64,000 nt of DNA from Auanema rhodensis (lineage: Eukaryota > Nematoda > Chromadorea > Rhabditida > Rhabditidae): contig OZ059895.1 of the NCBI GenBank assembly GCA_964057225.1, forward strand, positions 930,001-994,000, written 5' to 3'. The position numbers were made by a program, and so were the translations under genes. Below, piece after piece: positions 1 through 11,000 of the stretch. Every line of letters starts with the position of its first letter. Position 1 is the first letter of the stretch. The notes beneath the pieces were generated by a model, which saw only the letters and a list, made by a program, of their open reading frames with translations, did no database searches and had not been told where the DNA came from.

Positions 1-65
1 TCAAACGATCATAACTAATTTTTGTATCAAGCGTTTCTCGATGTAGTATAGTGCATTCGTAGCGG

Positions 66-116
66 ATTTTTAAGCTGCGTCGATCTGTGTTATCAGATTT
101 GCGCTAGCTTAAAAAT
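66..116. other. Large imperfect inverted repeat in each monomer (dyad I)
   Basis: ATTTTTAAGCT (66-76) is the exact reverse complement of AGCTTAAAAAT (106-116), giving 11 bp. The stem continues as GCG (77-79) with CGC (102-104), leaving T105 bulged. After a 2x2 internal loop comes a G-T wobble (82/99), then ATCTG (83-87) with CAGAT (94-98), closing on the 6-nt loop TGTTAT (88-93). In one strand almost all 51 nt can pair. It recurs in every monomer. Three marker variants break pairs without compensation: 72 A to T (opposite T110), 96 G to C (opposite C85) and 96 G to A in two copies. Selection for the exact helix is therefore not evident. Confidence 0.85.
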
Positions 117-133
117 GCACCGAGATATCAACT

Positions 134-155
134 GATATAAGTTCACACTTATATC
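134..155. other. Perfect 9-bp hairpin with 4-nt loop in each monomer (dyad II)
   Basis: GATATAAGT (134-142) and ACTTATATC (147-155) are exact reverse complements separated by TCAC (143-146). The stem is almost invariant over the array. I saw stem changes in only two copies: position 155 C to T at 2262, which still allows G-T pairing, and position 149 T to A at 35606. The loop changes more often: 144 C to T in 13 copies from 42972 to 63330, and 146 C to T at 62279. It could be extruded as a small cruciform or folded in a satellite transcript; function is unknown. Confidence 0.85.
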
Positions 156-263
156 CTCGATTTTCACCCTGAAGAATTGATTTTTTCGTTGAATAACATT
201 GTCTATCGTCTTTGCCTTGAAAAATGGAAACTAAAAACATCTACTTTTTGCTTAATTATTTTG

Positions 264-298
264 AAATTTTTCGAAGAAATTTTTGTCAAAATGTTTTT
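264..298. other. Run of alternating A and T tracts
   Basis: Within 35 bp each monomer has AAA, TTTTT, CG, AAAAAA, TTTTT, then AAAA (288-291) and TTTTT (294-298). Junctions fall at intervals of roughly 10-14 bp. Such spacing is associated with intrinsic DNA curvature and is frequent in satellites. Variants here are C272 to G, A276 to G, and a rarer GTTTCG in place of ATTTTG at 258-263. Curvature is inferred, not measured. Confidence 0.6.
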
Positions 299-305
299 GG
301 AAGCA

Positions 306-333
306 ATGTTGAGTGTACATGGAAACTCAACAT
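306..333. other. 8-bp inverted repeat with 12-nt loop (dyad III)
   Basis: ATGTTGAG (306-313) is the exact reverse complement of CTCAACAT (326-333); the 12-nt loop contains the palindrome TGTACA (314-319). A competing 6-bp stem, AGTGTA (312-317) with TACACT (333-338), overlaps it, so only one can form at a time. The segment lies in the most conserved part of the monomer. The only change I noticed in the dyad is A to G near 36132. Confidence 0.8.
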
Positions 334-1404
334 ACACTAATGCATCATTTTTCAAACAATCATAACTAATTTGTGTATTAAGCGTTTCTCAATGTAGTAT
401 AGTGCATTCGATGCGGATTTTTAAGCTGCGTCGATCTGTGTTATCAGATTTGCGCTAGCTTAAAAATGCACCGAGATATCAACTGATATAAGTTCACACT
501 TATATCCTCGATTTTCACCCTGAAGAATTGATTTTTTCGTTGAATAACATTGTCTATCGTCTTTGCCTTGAAAAATGGAATCCAAAAACATCTACTTTTT
601 GCTAAATTATTTTGAAATTTTTCGAAAAAATTTTTGTCAAAATGTTTTTGGAAGCAATGTTGAGTGTACATGGAAACTCAACATACACTAATGCATCATT
701 TTTCAAACAATCATAACTAATTTGTGTATTAAGCGTTTCTCAATGTAGTATAGTGCAATCGATGCGGATTTTTAAGCTGCGTTGATCTGTGTTATCAGAT
801 TTGCGCTAGCTTAAAAATGCACCGAGATATCAACTGATATAAGTTCACACTTATATCCTCGATTTTCACCCTGAAGAATTGATTTTTTCGTTGAATAACA
901 TTGTCTATCGTCTTTGCCTTAAAAAATGGAATCTAAAAACATCTACTTTTTGCTAAATTACTTTGAAATTTTTCGAAAAAATTTTTGTCAAAATGTTTTT
1001 GGAAGCAATGTTGAGTGTACATGGAAACTCAACATACACTAATGCATCATTTTTCAAACGATCATAACTAATTTTTGTATCAAGCGTTTCTCGATGTAGT
1101 ATAGTGCATTCGATGCGGATTTTTAAGCTGCGTCGATCTGTGTTATCAGATTTGCGCTAGCTTAAAAATGCACCGAGATATCAACTGATATAAGTTCACA
1201 CTTATATCCTCGATTTTCACCCTGAAGAATTAATTTTCTCGTTAAATAACATTGTCCATCGTCTTTGCCTTGAAAAATGGAATCTAAAAACATCTACTTT
1301 TTGCTAAATTGTTTCGAAATTTTTCGAAAAAATTTTTGTCAAAATGTTTTTGGAAGCAATGTTGAGTGTACATGGAAACTCAACATACACTAATGCATCA
1401 TTTT

Positions 1405-1756
1405 TCAAACAATCATAACTAATTTGTGTATTAAGCGTTTCTCAATGTAGTATAGTGCATTCGATGCGGATTTTTAAGCTGCGTCGATCTGTGTTATCAG
1501 ATTTGCGCTAGCTTAAAAATGCACCGAGATATCAACTGATATAAGTTCACACTTATATCCTCGATTTTCACCCTGAAGAATTGTTTTTTTTTGTTGAATA
1601 ACATTGTCTATCGTCTTTGCCTTGAAAAATGGAATCTAAAAACATCTACTTTTTGCTAAATTATTTTGAAATTTTTCGAAAAAATTTTTGTCAAAATGTT
1701 TTTGGAAGCAATGTTGAGTGTACATGGAAACTCAACATACACTAATGCATCATTTT
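1405..1756 (+). repeat. 352-bp length-variant monomer
   Basis: The start-to-start distance is 352 bp. Around 1583-1592 the usual ATTTTTTC after AATTG is replaced by nine T, adding one base and removing the A and the C. Slippage in a T run is the simplest cause; a sequencing error in the homopolymer cannot be excluded. Confidence 0.85.
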
Positions 1757-2458
1757 TCAAACAATCATAACTAATTTGTGTATTAAGCGTTTCTCAATGT
1801 AGTATAGTGCATTCGATGCGGATTTTTAAGCTGCGTCGATCTGTGTTATCAGATTTGCGCTAGCTTAAAAATGCACCGAGATATCAACTGATATAAGTTC
1901 ACACTTATATCCTCGATTTTCACCCTGAAGAATTGATTTTTTCGTTGAATAACATTGTCTATCGTCTTTGCCTTGAAAAATGGAATCTAAAAACATCTAC
2001 TTTTTGCTAAATTGTTTCGAAATTTTTCGAAAAAATTTTTGTCAAAATGTTTTTGGAAGCAATGTTGAGTGTACATGGAAACTCAACATACACTAATGCA
2101 TCATTTTTCAAACAATCATAACTAATTTGTGTATTAAGCGTTTCTCAATGTAGTATAGTGCAATCGATGCGGATTTTTAAGCTGCGTCGATCTGTGTTAT
2201 CAGATTTGCGCTAGCTTAAAAATGCACCGAGATATCAACTGATATAAGTTCACACTTATATTCTCGATTTTCACCCTGAAGAATTGATTTTTTCGTTGAA
2301 TAACATTGTCTATCGTCTTTGCCTTGAAAAATGGAATCTAAAAACATCTACTTTTTGCTAAATTACTTTGAAATTTTTCGAAAAAATTTTTGTCAAAATG
2401 TTTTTGGAAGCAATGTTGAGTGTACATGGAAACTCAACATACACTAATGCATCATTTT

Positions 2459-5400
2459 TCAAACGATCATAACTAATTTTTGTATCAAGCGTTTCTCGAT
2501 GTAGTATAGTGCATTCGATGCGGATTTTTAAGCTGCGTCGATCTGTGTTATCAGATTTGCGCTAGCTTAAAAATGCACCGAGATATCAACTGATATAAGT
2601 TCACACTTATATCCTCGATTTTCACCCTGAAGAATTAATTTTTTCGTTAAATAACATTGTCCATCGTCTTTGCCTTGAAAAATGGAATCTAAAAACATCT
2701 ACTTTTTGCTAAATTATTTTGAATATTTTCGAAAAAATTTTTGTCAAAATGTTTTTGGAAGCAATGTTGAGTGTACATGGAAACTCAACATACACTAATG
2801 CATCATTTTTCAAACAATCATAACTAATTTGTGTATTAAGCGTTTCTCAATGTAGTATAGTGCAATCGATGCGGATTTTTAAGCTGCGTCGATCTGTGTT
2901 ATCAGATTTGCGCTAGCTTAAAAATGCACCGAGATATCAACTGATATAAGTTCACACTTATATCCTCGATTTTCACCCTGAAGAATTGATTTTTTCGTTG
3001 AATAACATTGTCTATCGTCTTTGCCTTGAAAAATGGAATCTAAAAACATCTACTTTTTGCTAAATTATTTTGAAATTTTTCGAAAAAATTTTTGTCAAAA
3101 TGTTTTTGGAAGCAATGTTGAGTGTACATGGAAACTCAACATACACTAATGCATCATTTTTCAAACGATCATAACTAATTTTTGTATCAAGCGTTTCTCG
3201 ATGTAGTATAGTGCATTCGTAGCGGATTTTTAAGCTGCGTCGATCTGTGTTATCAGATTTGCGCTAGCTTAAAAATGCACCGAGATATCAACTGATATAA
3301 GTTCACACTTATATCCTCGATTTTCACCCTGAAGAATTAATTTTTTCGTTGAATAACATTGTCCATCGTCTTTGCCTTGAAAAATGGAATCTAAAAACAT
3401 CTACTTTTTGCTAAATTGTTTCGAAATTTTTCGAAAAAATTTTTGTCAAAATGTTTTTGGAAGCAATGTTGAGTGTACATGGAAACTCAACATACACTAA
3501 TGCATCATTTTTCAAACAATCATAACTAATTTGTGTATTAAGCGTTTCTCAATGTAGTATAGTGCAATCGATGCGGATTTTTAAGCTGCGTCGATCTGTG
3601 TTATCAGATTTGCGCTAGCTTAAAAATGCACCGAGATATCAACTGATATAAGTTCACACTTATATCCTCGATTTTCACCCTGAAGAATTGATTTTTTCGT
3701 TGAATAACATTGTCTATCGTCTTTGCCTTGAAAAATGGAATCTAAAAACATCTACTTTTTGCTAAATTACTTTGAACTTTTTCGAAAAAATTTTTGTCAA
3801 AATGTTTTTGGAAGCAATGTTGAGTGTACATGGAAACTCAACATACACTAATGCATCATTTTTCAAACGATCATAACTAATTTTTGTATCAAGCGTTTCT
3901 CAATGTAGTATAGTGCAATCGATGCGGATTTTTAAGCTGCGTCGATCTGTGTTATCAGATTTGCGCTAGCTTAAAAATGCACCGAGATATCAACTGATAT
4001 AAGTTCACACTTATATCCTCGATTTTCACCCTGAAGAATTAATTTTTTCGTTGAATAACATTGTCCATCGTCTTTGCCTTGAAAAATGGAATCTAAAAAC
4101 ATCTACTTTTTGCTAAATTGTTTCGAAATTTTTCGAAAAAATTTTTGTCAAAATGTTTTTGGAAGCAATGTTGAGTGTACATGGAAACTCAACATACACT
4201 AATGCATCATTTTTCAAACGATCATAACTAATTTTTGTATCAAGCGTTTCTCGATGTAGTATAGTGCATTCGATGCGGATTTTTAAGCTGCGTCGATCTG
4301 TGTTATCAGATTTGCGCTAGCTTAAAAATGCACCGAGATATCAACTGATATAAGTTCACACTTATATCCTCGATTTTCACCCTGAAGAATTAATTTTTTC
4401 GTTAAATAACATTGTCCATCGTCTTTGCCTTGAAAAATGGAATCTAAAAACATCTACTCTTTGCTAAATTATTTTGAATATTTTCGAAAAAATTTTTGTC
4501 AAAATGTTTTTGGAAGCAATGTTGAGTGTACATGGAAACTCAACATACACTAATGCATCATTTTTCAAACAATCATAACTAATTTGTGTATTAAGCGTTT
4601 CTCAATGTAGTATAGTGCAATCGATGCGGATTTTTAAGCTGCGTCGATCTGTGTTATCAGATTTGCGCTAGCTTAAAAATGCACCGAGATATCAACTGAT
4701 ATAAGTTCACACTTATATCCTCGATTTTCACCCTGAAGAATTGATTTTTTCGTTGAATAACATTGTCTATCGTCTTTGCCTTGAAAAATGGAATCTAAAA
4801 ACATCTACTTTTTGCTAAATTATTTTGAAATTTTTCGAAAAAATTTTTGTCAAAATGTTTTTGGAAGCAATGTTGAGTGTACATGGAAACTCAACATACA
4901 CTAATGCATCATTTTTCAAACGATCATAACTAATTTTTGTATCAAGCGTTTCTCGATGTAGTATAGTGCATTCGTAGCGGATTTTTAAGCTGCGTCGATC
5001 TGTGTTATCAGATTTGCGCTAGCTTAAAAATGCACCGAGATATCAACTGATATAAGTTCACACTTATATCCTCGATTTTCACCCTGAAGAATTAATTTTT
5101 TCGTTGAATAACATTGTCCATCGTCTTTGCCTTGAAAAATGGAATCTAAAAACATCTACTTTTTGCTAAATTGTTTCGAAATTTTTCGAAAAAATTTTTG
5201 TCAAAATGTTTTTGGAAGCAATGTTGAGTGTACATGGAAACTCAACATACACTAATGCATCATTTTTCAAACAATCATAACTAATTTGTGTATTAAGCGT
5301 TTCTCAATGTAGTATAGTGCAATCGATGCGGATTTTTAAGCTGCGTCGATCTGTGTTATCAGATTTGCGCTAGCTTAAAAATGCACCGAGATATCAACTG

Positions 5401-5968
5401 ATATAAGTTCACACTTATATCCTCGATTTTCACCCTGAAGAATTGATTTTTTCGTTGAATAACATTGTCTATCGTCTTTGCCTTGAAAAATGGAATCTAA
5501 AAACATCTACTTTTTGCTAAATTACTTTGAACTTTTTCGAAAAAATTTTTGTCAAAATGTTTTTGGAAGCAATGTTGAGTGTACATGGAAACTCAACATA
5601 CACTAATGCATCATTTTTCAAACGATCATAACTAATTTTTGTATCAAGCGTTTCTCAATGTAGTATAGTGCAATCGATGCGGATTTTTAAGCTGCGTCGA
5701 TCTGTGTTATCAGATTTGCGCTAGCTTAAAAATGCACCGAGATATCAACTGATATAAGTTCACACTTATATCCTCGATTTTCACCCTGAAGAATTAATTT
5801 TTTCGTTGAATAACATTGTCCATCGTCTTTGCCTTGAAAAATGGAATCTAAAAACATCTACTTTTTGCTAAATTGTTTCGAAATTTTTCGAAAAAATTTT
5901 TGTCAAAATGTTTTTGGAAGCAATGTTGAGTGTACATGGAAACTCAACATACACTAATGCATCATTTT
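2459..5968 (+). repeat. Pentameric higher-order repeat, two copies
   Basis: Monomers 7-11 (2459-4213) and 12-16 (4214-5968) carry the same five haplotypes in the same order, 1,755 bp apart. The markers are GAATATTTTC (2724 and 4479), CGTAGCGG (3218 and 4973) and GAACTTTTT (3777 and 5532). The only difference I noticed is ACTCTTTGCT against ACTTTTTGCT in the first monomer. A partial third echo follows in monomers 17-18. Confidence 0.85.
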
Positions 5969-6670
5969 TCAAACAATCATAACTAATTTGTGTATTAAGC
6001 GTTTCTCAATGTAGTATAGTGCAATCGATGCGGATTTTTAAGCTGCGTCGATCTGTGTTATCAGATTTGCGCTAGCTTAAAAATGCACCGAGATATCAAC
6101 TGATATAAGTTCACACTTATATCCTCGATTTTCACCCTGAAGAATTGATTTTTTCGTTGAATAACATTGTCTATCGTCTTTGCCTTGAAAAATGGAATCT
6201 AAAAACATCTACTTTTTGCTAAATTACTTTGAACTTTTTCGAAAAAATTTTTGTCAAAATGTTTTTGGAAGCAATGTTGAGTGTACATGGAAACTCAACA
6301 TACACTAATGCATCATTTTTCAAACGATCATAACTAATTTTTGTATCAAGCGTTTCTCAATGTAGTATAGTGCAATCGATGCGGATTTTTAAGCTGCGTC
6401 GATCTGTGTTATCAGATTTGCGCTAGCTTAAAAATGCACCGAGATATCAACTGATATAAGTTCACACTTATATCCTCGATTTTCACCCTGAAGAATTAAT
6501 TTTTTCGTTGAATAACATTGTCTATCGTCTTTGCCTTGAAAAATGGAATCTAAAAACATCTACTTTTTGCTAAATTATTTTGAAATTTTTCGAAAAAATT
6601 TTTGTCAAAATGTTTTTGGAAGCAATGTTGAGTGTACATGGAAACTCAACATACACTAATGCATCATTTT
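5969..6670 (+). repeat. Two-monomer echo of the pentamer end
   Basis: Monomer 17 matches monomers 10 and 15 (A7-G22-T28, A56, GAACTTTTT at 6234). Monomer 18 starts like 11 and 16 but ends with A179-T204 and a plain ATTTTG rear. This is a 702-bp shift of the last two pentamer monomers followed by divergence or exchange. Confidence 0.7.
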
Positions 6671-8074
6671 TCAAACAATCATAACTAATTTGTGTATTAA
6701 GCGTTTCTCGATGTAGTATAGTGCATTCGTAGCGGATTTTTAAGCTGCGTCGATCTGTGTTATCAGATTTGCGCTAGCTTAAAAATGCACCGAGATATCA
6801 ACTGATATAAGTTCACACTTATATCCTCGATTTTCACCCTGAAGAATTAATTTTTTCGTTGAATAACATTGTCCATCGTCTTTGCCTTGAAAAATGGAAT
6901 CTAAAAACATCTACTTTTCGCTAAATTATTTTGAAATTTTTCGAAAAAATTTTTGTCAAAATGTTTTTGGAAGCAATGTTGAGTGTACATGGAAACTCAA
7001 CATACACTAATGCATCATTTTTCAAACGATCATAACTAATTTTTGTATTAAGCGTTTCTCAATGTAGTATAGTGCAATCGATGCGGATTTTTAAGCTGCG
7101 TCGATCTGTGTTATCAGATTTGCGCTAGCTTAAAAATGCACCGAGATATCAACTGATATAAGTTCACACTTATATCCTCGATTTTCACCCTGAAGAATTG
7201 ATTTTTTCGTTGAATAACATTGTCTATCGTCTTTGCCTTGAAAAATGGAATCTAAAAACATCTACTTTTTGCTAAATTATTTTGAAATTTTTCGAAAAAA
7301 TTTTTGTCAAAATGTTTTTGGAAGCAATGTTGAGTGTACATGGAAACTCAACATACACTAATGCATCATTTTTCAAACGATCATAACTAATTTTTGTATC
7401 AAGCGTTTCTCGATGTAGTATAGTGCAATCGATGCGGATTTTTAAGCTGCGTCGATCTGTGTTATCAGATTTGCGCTAGCTTAAAAATGCACCGAGATAT
7501 CAACTGATATAAGTTCACACTTATATCCTCGATTTTCACCCTGAAGAATTAATTTTTTCGTTGAATAACATTGTCCATCGTCTTTGCCTTGAAAAATGGA
7601 ATCTAAAAACATCTACTTTTCGCTAAATTATTTTGAAATTTTTCGAAAAAATTTTTGTCAAAATGTTTTTGGAAGCAATGTTGAGTGTACATGGAAACTC
7701 AACATACACTAATGCATCATTTTTCAAACGATCATAACTAATTTTTGTATTAAGCGTTTCTCAATGTAGTATAGTGCAATCGATGCGGATTTTTAAGCTG
7801 CGTCGATCTGTGTTATCAGATTTGCGCTAGCTTAAAAATGCACCGAGATATCAACTGATATAAGTTCACACTTATATCCTCGATTTTCACCCTGAAGAAT
7901 TGATTTTTTCGTTGAATAACATTGTCTATCGTCTTTGCCTTGAAAAATGGAATCTAAAAACATCTACTTTTTGCTAAATTATTTTGAAATTTTTCGAAAA
8001 AATTTTTGTCAAAATGTTTTTGGAAGCAATGTTGAGTGTACATGGAAACTCAACATACACTAATGCATCATTTT
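6671..8074 (+). repeat. Dimer-like repeat, two copies
   Basis: Monomers 19-20 and 21-22 alternate. The first member ends A179-C204 with TTTTCGCTAA (6919 and 7621, 702 bp apart). The second has T22-T28, A40, A56 and G179-T204, and is the same in both copies. The first members differ at the front: monomer 19 has A7 and CGTAGCGG, monomer 21 has G7 and A56. Confidence 0.7.
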
Positions 8075-11000
8075 TCAAACGATCATAACTAATTTTTGTA
8101 TCAAGCGTTTCTCGATGTAGTATAGTGCAATCGATGCGGATTTTTAAGCTGCGTCGATCTGTGTTATCAGATTTGCGCTAGCTTAAAAATGCACCGAGAT
8201 ATCAACTGATATAAGTTCACACTTATATCCTCGATTTTCACCCTGAAGAATTGATTTTTTCGTTGAATAACATTGTCTATCGTCTTTGCCTTGAAAAATG
8301 GAATCTAAAAACATCTACTTTTTGCTAAATTATTTTGAAATTTTTCGAAAAAATTTTTGTCAAAATGTTTTTGGAAGCAATGTTGAGTGTACATGGAAAC
8401 TCAACATACACTAATGCATCATTTTTCAAACGATCATAACTAATTTTTGTATCAAGCGTTTCTCGATGTAGTATAGTGCATTCGATGCGGATTTTTAAGC
8501 TGCGTCGATCTGTGTTATCAGATTTGCGCTAGCTTAAAAATGCACCGAGATATCAACTGATATAAGTTCACACTTATATCCTCGATTTTCACCCTGAAGA
8601 ATTAATTTTTTCGTTGAATAACATTGTCCATCGTCTTTGCCTTGAAAAATGGAATCTAAAAACATCTACTTTTCGCTAAATTATATTGAAATTTTTCGAA
8701 AAAATTTTTGTCAAAATGTTTTTGGAAGCAATGTTGAGTGTACATGGAAACTCAACATACACTAATGCATCATTTTTCAAACGATCATAACTAATTTTTG
8801 TATCAAGCGTTTCTCGATGTAGTATAGTGCATTCGTAGCGGATTTTTAAGCTGCGTCGATCTGTGTTATCAGATTTGCGCTAGCTTAAAAATGCACCGAG
8901 ATATCAACTGATATAAGTTCACACTTATATCCTCGATTTTCACCCTGAAGAATTAATTTTTTCGTTGAATAACATTGTCCATCGTCTTTGCCTTAAAAAA
9001 AGGAATCTAAAAACATTTACTTTTTGCTAAATTATTTTGAAATTTTTCGAAAAAATTTTTGTCAAAATGTTTTTGGAAGCAATGTTGAGTGTACATGGAA
9101 ACTCAACATACACTAATGCATCATTTTTCAAACGATCATAACTAATTTTTGTATCAAGCGTTTCTCAATGTAGTATAGTGCATTCGATGCGGATTTTTAA
9201 GCTGCGTCGATCTGTGTTATCAGATTTGCGCTAGCTTAAAAATGCACCGAGATATCAACTGATATAAGTTCACACTTATATCCTCGATTTTCACCCTGAA
9301 GAATTAATTTTTTCGTTGAATAACATTGTCCATCGTCTTTGCCTTGAAAAATGGAATCTAAAAACATCTACTTTTTGCTAAATTATTTTGAAATTTTTCG
9401 AAAAAATTTTTGTCAAAATGTTTTTGGAAGCAATGTTGAGTGTACATGGAAACTCAACATACACTAATGCATCATTTTTCAAACAATCATAACTAATTTG
9501 TGTATTAAGCGTTTCTCAATGTAGTAAAGTGCAATCGATGCGGATTTTTAAGCTGCGTCGATCTGTGTTATCAGATTTGCGCTAGCTTAAAAATGCACCG
9601 AGATATCAACTGATATAAGTTCACACTTATATCCTCGATTTTCACCCTGAAGAATTGATTTTTTCGTTGAATAACATTGTCTATCGTTTTTGCCTTGAAA
9701 AATGGAATCTAAAAACAGCTACTTTTTGCTAAATTATTTTGAAATTTTTCGAAAAAATTTTTGTCAAAATGTTTTTGGAAGCAATGTTGAGTGTACATGG
9801 AAACTCAACATACACTAATGCATCATTTTTCAAACGATCATAACTAATTTTTGTATTAAGCGTTTCTCAATGTAGTATAGTGCAATCGATGCGGATTTTT
9901 AAGCTGCGTCGATCTGTGTTATCAGATTTGCGCTAGCTTAAAAATGCACCGAGATATCAACTGATATAAGTTCACACTTATATCCTCGATTTTCACCCTG
10001 AAGAATTGATTTTTTCGTTGAATAACATTGTCTATCGTCTTTGCCTTGAAAAATGGAATCTAAAAACATCTACTTTTTGCTAAATTATTTTGAAATTTTT
10101 CGAAAAAATTTTTGTCAAAATGTTTTTGGAAGCAATGTTGAGTGTACATGGAAACTCAACATACACTAATGCATCATTTTTCAAACGATCATAACTAATT
10201 TTTGTATCAAGCGTTTCTCGATGTAGTATAGTGCAATCGATGCGGATTTTTAAGCTGCGTCGATCTGTGTTATCAGATTTGCGCTAGCTTAAAAATGCAC
10301 CGAGATATCAACTGATATAAGTTCACACTTATATCCTCGATTTTCACCCTGAAGAATTGATTTTTTCGTTGAATAACATTGTCTATCGTCTTTGCCTTGA
10401 AAAATGGAATCTAAAAACATCTACTTTTTGCTAAATTATTTTGAAATTTTTCGAAAAAATTTTTGTCAAAATGTTTTTGGAAGCAATGTTGAGTGTACAT
10501 GGAAACTCAACATACACTAATGCATCATTTTTCAAACGATCATAACTAATTTTTGTATCAAGCGTTTCTCGATGTAGTATAGTGCATTCGATGCGGATTT
10601 TTAAGCTGCGTCGATCTGTGTTATCAGATTTGCGCTAGCTTAAAAATGCACCGAGATATCAACTGATATAAGTTCACACTTATATCCTCGATTTTCACCC
10701 TGAAGAATTAATTTTTTCGTTGAATAACATTGTCCATCGTCTTTGCCTTGAAAAATGGAATCTAAAAACATCTACTTTTCGCTAAATTATATTGAAATTT
10801 TTCGAAAAAATTTTTGTCAAAATGTTTTTGGAAGCAATGTTGAGTGTACATGGAAACTCAACATACACTAATGCATCATTTTTCAAACGATCATAACTAA
10901 TTTTTGTATCAAGCGTTTCTCGATGTAGTATAGTGCATTCGTAGCGGATTTTTAAGCTGCGTCGATCTGTGTTATCAGATTTGCGCTAGCTTAAAAATGC

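Larger units (their letters stand above)
1..351 (+). repeat. First monomer, used as coordinate reference
   Basis: This copy sets the monomer coordinates used in all entries; the phase is arbitrary because the window happens to start at TCAAAC. By eye the least variable parts are about 97-178 and 285-351 plus 1-6. Most recurrent variants fall in 7-72 and 179-276. This copy has the AT-to-TA switch at 60-61 and G at 276. It also has private changes: A at 230, and TTA in place of TAA near 252-254, which removes a stop codon. Conserved palindromes GCTAGC (103-108) and GATATC (124-129) occur once per monomer in nearly all copies, so digestion at either should give a 351-bp ladder. Confidence 0.95.
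1..2458 (+). repeat. Monomers 0-6, no clear higher-order unit
   Basis: There are seven monomers mixing two front types: G7-T22-C28-G40 and A7-G22-T28-A40. Rear types also mix: TTGATT with GTCTATC, or TTAATT with GTCCATC. Several private changes appear, such as TTGATCTG in place of TCGATCTG near 782 and TTCTCG near 1237. Neighbours do not repeat in a fixed order. Confidence 0.75.

Noticed and set aside
66-116. Terminal inverted repeats of a small DNA transposon (MITE)
   Set aside because: The inverted repeats are 29 bp apart and inside every monomer at constant phase, with no target-site duplication or empty site, so they belong to the satellite unit.
134-155. TATA-box-like TATAAG as a promoter
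   Set aside because: It lies inside the hairpin stem and is expected by chance in 68% A+T sequence. There is no initiator, gene or terminator near it.
184-200. CENP-B-box-like sequence starting TTTCGTTGAA
   Set aside because: It matches the TTCG half and the central A of the consensus NTTCGNNNNANNCGGGN, but none of the CGGG half is present (5 of 9 fixed positions). A chance match is likely.
264-298. Replication origin from the A/T-rich tract
   Set aside because: A+T richness and tracts alone are not evidence of an origin, and no consensus element could be recognised.
177-365. 62-codon open frame on the plus strand
   Set aside because: It exists only because monomer 0 has TTA in place of the TAA stop near 252-254. 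It ends at the conserved TAA of TCATAA in the next copy. It has no domain, no codon bias and no equivalent in most of the other monomers.
444-671. 75-codon open frame on the minus strand
   Set aside because: It is satellite sequence read in reverse, opened by private changes in monomer 1 such as TCCAAAAAC. There is no recognisable protein and it is not kept in neighbouring copies.
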